From assembly GCA_946807835.1 (NCBI GenBank), contig OX327702.1, positions 1,054,001-1,118,000 on the forward strand: a stretch of 64,000 bases of DNA, written 5' to 3'. Below the pieces are notes generated by a model. The model searched no databases. It had not been told where the DNA came from and saw only the letters and a list, made by a program, of their open reading frames with translations. Of the stretch, positions 59,619 to 64,000 are shown one piece after another (the first letter of the stretch is position 1; the number at the start of each line of letters is the position of its first letter). The stretch is from Ailanthus altissimus. Lineage: Eukaryota > Streptophyta > Magnoliopsida > Sapindales > Simaroubaceae. Both the position numbers and the translations under genes were made by a program.

Positions 59619-60450
59619 CATCTCAATCATATGATTCAGAAACACCAATAAGCCAAAGAAGGATTATTAAAATAATGAAAAACCAGTATATAATCTACTT
59701 CAATCCACAAATTAAGCCTTCCATGATAAAAAAAAACACACACACACACACTCGATCACCATAATAACAGTAAGAAACTCAGCGTAGAAAGCAGTATCCA
59801 TCCTCTAAGAAACCAAAACTGCCAAGAACCGACCCTCAGAATCTCTAAAGACCGCCCCACAGGCTGTGGAGCTCGGATTTCCTTTGGAGGAACCATTCGA
59901 GTTAGCCTTTCCCCAACCAAAAGGCGGAGGAACCCAAGACAAAACGGGAACTCTTTAGAGCTCTACCAATTGAAGGCTGTAAACCAAGGTAAGGAAAGTA
60001 GACTGATCTTGCCCAAAAAGAAACATAACCAGGACAGAAGAAAGAGGAAAAATAACGAATATGTGAAATAGTGAATTACCAAATCAGCCACTTAAGTGTT
60101 GGACGAGCGTTGTCATACCAACAAGAATTACCAAATCGCCAAATAGTGAAAAATAAATAGCAAGCCGTTACTAACTAAAGATTAAAATGCAGAACGTTGA
60201 ACGGCCTTGAAGCAATAATGCTCTATAGCGCAGGAACCGTAGAAGAAAGAACGAGAGTTGGAAGAAAAAGAGAAGAAAACTAACCCTAAAAAACATAATT
60301 ACAAAAGAACACCGCACAAGCAAAATGATTTGCCGTTTCCAAAGAGGAAGGAATAGAACACCACTAACAAGCCGAGAACATACAAAAACCACGAATTTAT
60401 AGGTTGTCATTTGTGGCAGCCGATTCTAAAGCAAACACAACATTAATGTG
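59619..60450 (-). mobile_element. LINE (L1-type) ORF2 C-terminal fragment with RNase H-like domain
   Basis: On the minus strand the text around 59960-59720 reads SWVPPPFGWGKANSNGSSKGNP, then ACGAVFRDSEGRFLAV and AFYAEFLTVIMVIE (each quoted in part). This is the RVT_3-type RNase H domain attached to plant L1 reverse transcriptases. The upstream zinc-finger-like stretch (60300-60420, LVSGV and LWKRQI) is also recognisable. There are many stops. The 3' continuation lies beyond Copia-D at 46500-46796. Confidence 0.72.
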
Positions 60451-60731
60451 GAGAACTTTGGCGGAATCAACTGCTTCCTAATATTTGAGCACCACTCTTA
60501 GATGATGCAGGACTGTCCGAATGGAATTATTACCGAGACATTCCCTCATATATAATTATGATTTATTATTAACAGGGAACATTTGGATTCTTGATTTCAA
60601 AGAATGTATAAGAATTCATATTGACTGCTAATGTATAATAGTTGTCTCTTCTGGTACATAAGTGGAAAAGATTGATATCAAAGGAAAATTATACCATCAA
60701 CTTAAGAAAAACAATATCACAAAGTTTAGCT
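60451..60731. other. SAUR 3' flank
   Basis: No gene was recognised. It probably contains the SAUR 3' UTR. Confidence 0.45.
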
Positions 60732-61055
60732 TCAACCTAAAATTTTCTTGGCGAGCTTCAATATATCTTCAAATGTCTTCGACGTCGTACATGCGAGTTT
60801 TATAGGGCCATCAATCTTGATGTCAAATACTTCATCATGTGCCAATTTCTGGAGCTCTTCAACTAATGGCGGAAACGATAGGTGTTTCACAGGAACTTCG
60901 TATCTCCTATTTTCTTCGCCTACGTAAAACGGCACAAAACCTCTTCGGATGTGAACGGATTCTTCATAGTCAGCCACCAGTAGCCGCTTGTCATAGTCTT
61001 TAACATGCTTTCCGGCGAACATCTTCTTGAAAAGAGAACTGATGTTCATAGGCAC
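60732..61055 (-). CDS. SAUR-family auxin-responsive protein
   Basis: A single intronless frame of 107 aa, typical of small auxin up RNA genes. SAUR proteins restrain PP2C.D phosphatases and so raise plasma-membrane H+-ATPase activity and cell expansion; that is family knowledge. The central SAUR domain is intact: RRGFVPFYVGEE, RYEVPVKHLSFPPLVEELQK and FDIKIDGPIKLACTT. The basic N-terminus (LFKKMFAGKHVKDYDKRLL) and Lys-rich C-terminus are normal. The canonical EEFGF-type segment is replaced by a divergent LAHDEVFDI, as in some SAUR subgroups. The start ATG follows a leader with no in-frame ATG and agrees with the family length. It stands alone, next to the LINE fragment. Confidence 0.9.
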   Translation of the reverse strand: MPMNISSLFKKMFAGKHVKDYDKRLLVADYEESVHIRRGFVPFYVGEENRRYEVPVKHLSFPPLVEELQKLAHDEVFDIKIDGPIKLACTTSKTFEDILKLAKKILG

Positions 61056-61260
61056 TGCCTTTATGAAATAGAAAGAAATTGAACTGTTGGGTTAGGGTTA
61101 GGGTTTCTTTCAGTTGTATAGAGAATGAGGATGGCTAATGAAATATATACATAACCTTTTTCTATAGGAATATATAGAACTTAGCTTGAAAGACCTGGAA
61201 ATCCATATTCACTTGGTTGCTTAATATTTAAAAACAAGCGTGTGCATGGAATTTTCACGT
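61056..61260 (-). promoter_or_regulatory. SAUR promoter and leader with telo-box
   Basis: Reading the minus strand, a TATATATTT-like box lies at 61141-61150, about 90 bp before the ATG. AAACCCTAACCCTAACCC (61089-61106) lies between it and the ATG. AAACCCTAA is the plant telo-box found in leaders and promoters of growth-related genes. No TGTCTC auxin element was seen in this short stretch. Confidence 0.55.
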
Positions 61261-61799
61261 TCGGTTCCTTGCAATGTATATATATATATATGGGAAATTT
61301 CAGGTAAAAAAAAAATTATATATATATATATATAGGGAAATTTCCGTATTTTACCTGAAAAAATAATAAAAATTTTATTTTGACTGAATTCAACTCACTC
61401 CCACTATATTAACCAAAACACAACTTTTGTTCCGACTTTTCCCTTAACCCTAAAATCAATTTTCTCTCAAACACCACCACCCCCTCACGGCATTTATTAG
61501 TTTTTGCTTTAAAATTTTCCATAAAAATTATAAATCAACTACAAAGATAAAATATTTTGAAGATTGAAGATAAAATAATTTACTGTAGAGTTGAGAAAAT
61601 AAAAAATTAGTGAAAATTGGTGAGTTTTTTTTAATTTAATTTAATTTTATGATTTTGAGTTGTTTCTATATTTATTATTAGTAATGTATAGATGTAGTAT
61701 TAGTAATATGAAAAATAAGTTTAAAATGTGTGTAAAATATGAAAAAAAGCTAAAAAATGGCAGATATTGACATTTTTTTGTGACACGCACCGGCGCGTG

Positions 61800-62640
61800 T
61801 CTCATGCGCCTCGGCAAGGCACCCGAAGAAGTGATTCTTCAAATCAACGAGTCTTAAATTTGTTTAAAGGAAATTTGAATTTCGAGCCTTGTTTGGACTG
61901 GATCAGTAAGTACAGGCTTGGATTCTTTTTTTTTTTGCTAACTGAAGAGTGGGACCGCAACGATAACACGCACACAAGCTCAAATGTGGTCTCGTCGGGG
62001 TGTTCCGGCGAAAACGCTCCGATGCTTAAGTAAAAAAAAAAAGATCTTTTCTTTTTTCTTTTTTTGTCCAATGTGACAGATAAGGGAGCAAAATCCTTTA
62101 GGGGAGGAGAGTACCTTTTTCTTTCTCTCTTTTTCTTTTTTGAAAAATTTTCATCATCCTCTCTGTGTCTCCCTCTTTTAACTTTTATAGTGATGACCTT
62201 TCAGGGACCTTTTTGAGCTTTTTTCTGCAGTATTTATATCTTGCGCCGGATATTTCTTACTGTACTTCTGACACATGCTAGATACTTTCGTACTACCCTC
62301 TCTGATATGCGTCGAATATCTTTTTCAAAGATTTCGTCTCCGTTCTTACCCCATGTCAGATGTCACTTTCGATGTATTAAGCATATTTCTTGGGTTTGTC
62401 TCCACCGATATTTTTGGTTCAAGGCAGGCTTGTTTTGGTCGGCCCGAGTCGGTACCTGCTTGATCGTAGTCGCAATAGCGTCAGTATATGTTGAACAGGT
62501 TTTGTCATTTAGCCGACTAGATTCCTCGCATTCACACCAGTTTCTGCTGCTCTGTCGAATTTAGGTCTATTGGCCATTGTTCTTAGGCCTCCCTCGGTTG
62601 GATTCTAGGCCTGAGGGCCGGAGTAGGAAAATTCTTGGGG
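61800..62640 (-). repeat. LTR-like sequence inside the TIR element
   Basis: On the minus strand a promoter-like ACTATAAAAG (62182-62191) is followed by a leader rich in AAAG and then CATCGGAGCGTTTTCGCCGGAACACC (quoted in two parts: 20 nt from 62028 downward, then the rest). A GGAG..TTCGCCGG motif is common in LTRs of plant gypsy elements. Open plus-strand frames here match nothing I know. Identification is tentative. Confidence 0.3.
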
Positions 62641-62699
62641 GGAGAAACAAGTATATTTGGTTAATATATATTAACTTTTTAAATAAAATTTATTATTTA

Positions 62700-63345
62700 A
62701 AAAAAAAAAGCAAAGCCATGCTCCCCGAGGCTTTGCTTTTTATTTTATTTTATTTTTAAGTTATTTTTAAATTAATATTTTTTAATTAATTAAATAATTT
62801 ATATTATTAATTAAAATATTATTCTTTTCATTAATTTAATAAAAAAGAAAAAACTATTTTTAATTTATTTATTTACTAATTATTTTATTTTTTAAAATTT
62901 ATTAAAAAGCAAAAAGAACTAAAGCATGCCTATGCCCCAAGCTTGGCTTTGCTTGCGCTAGGCACATGCTTGGGGTATGCTCCTCACGCATGCGCTCCAA
63001 GCAAAGCTTGCGGGGCGCATGCTTGGAGTGCACGCCTCACGCATGCAGCCAAGGCTTTATTTTTTATTTTATTTTTAAGTTATTTTTAAAATTTTATTTT
63101 TAATTAATTTATAAAAAATAAAAAGTTAATTAATTAAACACTTTATATTATTTAATTAAAATATTATTTTTTCATTAATTTAATAAAAAAGAAAAAATTT
63201 ATTTTTAATTTATTTTTTACTATTTATTTTATTTTTAAAAATAAATTTAAAATTTAAAAAAAAAAAGCTTTGCTTGGGGTGCATGCTAGGCACATTTATT
63301 GCACGCCTCACATATGCGCCCCACTGTAGCGTGTGGTGCGCACCT
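62700..63345. repeat. Tandem repeat, ~310-340 bp units with GC-rich palindromic cores
   Basis: GC-rich cores (around 62716-62745, 62920-63055 and 63265-63345) contain GCATGC, AAGCTTGG, CCAAGC and TTGCTTGGGGTGC words that can pair. They alternate with AT-rich spacers (62750-62900 and 63060-63250) that are near copies of each other. Confidence 0.65.
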
Positions 63346-63640
63346 ATATATAATTTTAAATTTTTTTAATTGTTTTTATTTATTTTTTAAAGTTATTATT
63401 GTTTTTATAAATAAATTTTTTAATAATTAATTAAAAATTTAAGTTTTTAATTAATTTACAAAAAAAAATAAAAGAAAATAGAAAAAAAAAGAGAAAAAAA
63501 TAAAATTATTAAAATTACAATTAAAGGTAAAATGGTCAACATAACATATATTTGGTTAATAAAAATTAAAAAATTTGACTTCAGTCAAATAAAATTTATA
63601 TCCTAAAATAATGGTTAAATACAAAAATTTTCTATATATA

Positions 63641-64000
63641 TTAATGGCCATGATCGAATCAGAAATGGCCATTTGTACATTTGTAATTAATATCTCCAAT
63701 TCTCTCGTAATATTATACATTGATAAGTTGATGTCCAGTCAAGACAAGTCGTATGATCAAGATGTCTATTATTCGTTTAAAATGTAAAAAACAACAACTC
63801 GTGCAGAATTACTACGTCGAGCTAGTTAATAAAGGCAATGAAACCCTGGAGCATGTTTCCATAGAATGATTTCTCAAGATTAATCATGCATTCAACTTTT
63901 TTAAAGAAGCAACTGAGTAAGAACTGGGTTTTAATAATTTGAAGATAATGGAAGCAACTGGCTTGTTCTTGGAATTGAGAATTTCCATCTAAAGTTCTTA
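63641..64000. other. Window end, nothing recognised
   Basis: AT-rich. No gene or repeat could be supported; it may be the edge of a feature beyond the window. Confidence 0.4.

Larger units (their letters stand above)
61318..63640. mobile_element. 2.3 kb element with ~75 bp terminal inverted repeats
   Basis: The left terminus (TATATATAGGGAAATTTCCG, then ATTTTATTTTGACTGAATTCA and TTAACCAAA) is matched in reverse at 63545-63640 (TATATATAGAAAATTTTTGT, ATTTTATTTGACTGAAGTCA, TTAACCAAA). Similarity is imperfect. A further, younger-looking partial copy of the terminus sits at 61277-61320. The interior holds an LTR-like stretch and a tandem repeat. It may be a Mutator-like or foldback element. Confidence 0.5.

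Noticed and set aside
61089..61106. Telomere-like repeat near the SAUR gene
   Set aside because: Only two to three imperfect units. It is a telo-box in a promoter/leader, not an interstitial telomere array.
62241..62564. 107-codon frame as a gene
   Set aside because: No recognisable motif, and it lies inside an LTR-like segment running in the opposite direction.

Overview
This is nuclear genomic DNA from a flowering plant, most likely a eudicot. It is AT-rich and transposon-dense, and its genes have GT..AG introns and plant-specific families. It holds two type-1 non-specific lipid transfer protein (nsLTP1) genes, one intact alpha-expansin and one expansin pseudogene, and one intronless SAUR gene. 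The Lys-Val-Arg C-terminus and start of the nsLTPs recall Sapindales (citrus-like) nsLTPs from memory; that is only a hint. No rRNA, tRNA, CRISPR array or bacterial-type operon was seen.

Layout. 1-8260: two nsLTP1 genes lie head to head (complement 1431-1908 and 5004-5481) on inverted arms of about 1.45 kb, followed by MITEs and a five-copy ~105 bp tandem repeat. 8260-10890: AT-rich DNA, then a ~635 bp direct duplication. 10890-17344: a decayed Ale/Retrofit-like Ty1-copia element (Copia-A, minus) carrying a 2.1 kb insertion (E1). 19158-27353: a Tork/TNT1-like copia (Copia-B, plus) split by a 2.7 kb solo LTR with a perfect 5 bp target duplication. 27500-30190: a segment with the intact alpha-expansin. 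32047-37655: a second Tork-like copia (Copia-C, minus), the best preserved. 37850-41300: a foldback element with a CACGTG-rich tandem array, then a Mutator-like MITE. 42400-45640: the duplicate expansin segment, holding a pseudogene and a 470 bp solo LTR. 46160-46500: a third, promoter-only relic of that segment. 46500-60450: a nest at least four levels deep: a LINE 3' end, split by an internally deleted Tork-like copia (Copia-D), whose gag is split by E2, which is split by a fused LTR pair related to the solo LTR. 60732-61055: the SAUR gene. 61318-63640: a 2.3 kb element with terminal inverted repeats.

How the genes relate. The host genes (nsLTP, expansin, SAUR) are all families linked to cell-wall or cuticle properties and growth, but they are separate transcription units and nothing indicates an operon-like system. 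The window is best read as a record of gene duplication and nested transposition.

The most striking observation is in the nest. A 1052 bp unit is triplicated at 49847-52982, spanning the border of two elements. Both unit junctions carry the same short filler, which matches 22 consecutive bases of the expansin pseudogene 6.3 kb away, including bases specific to the pseudogene. That looks like templated repair. The fused LTR pair also shows a ~1.37 kb nearly identical core with diverged ends, as expected from gene conversion.
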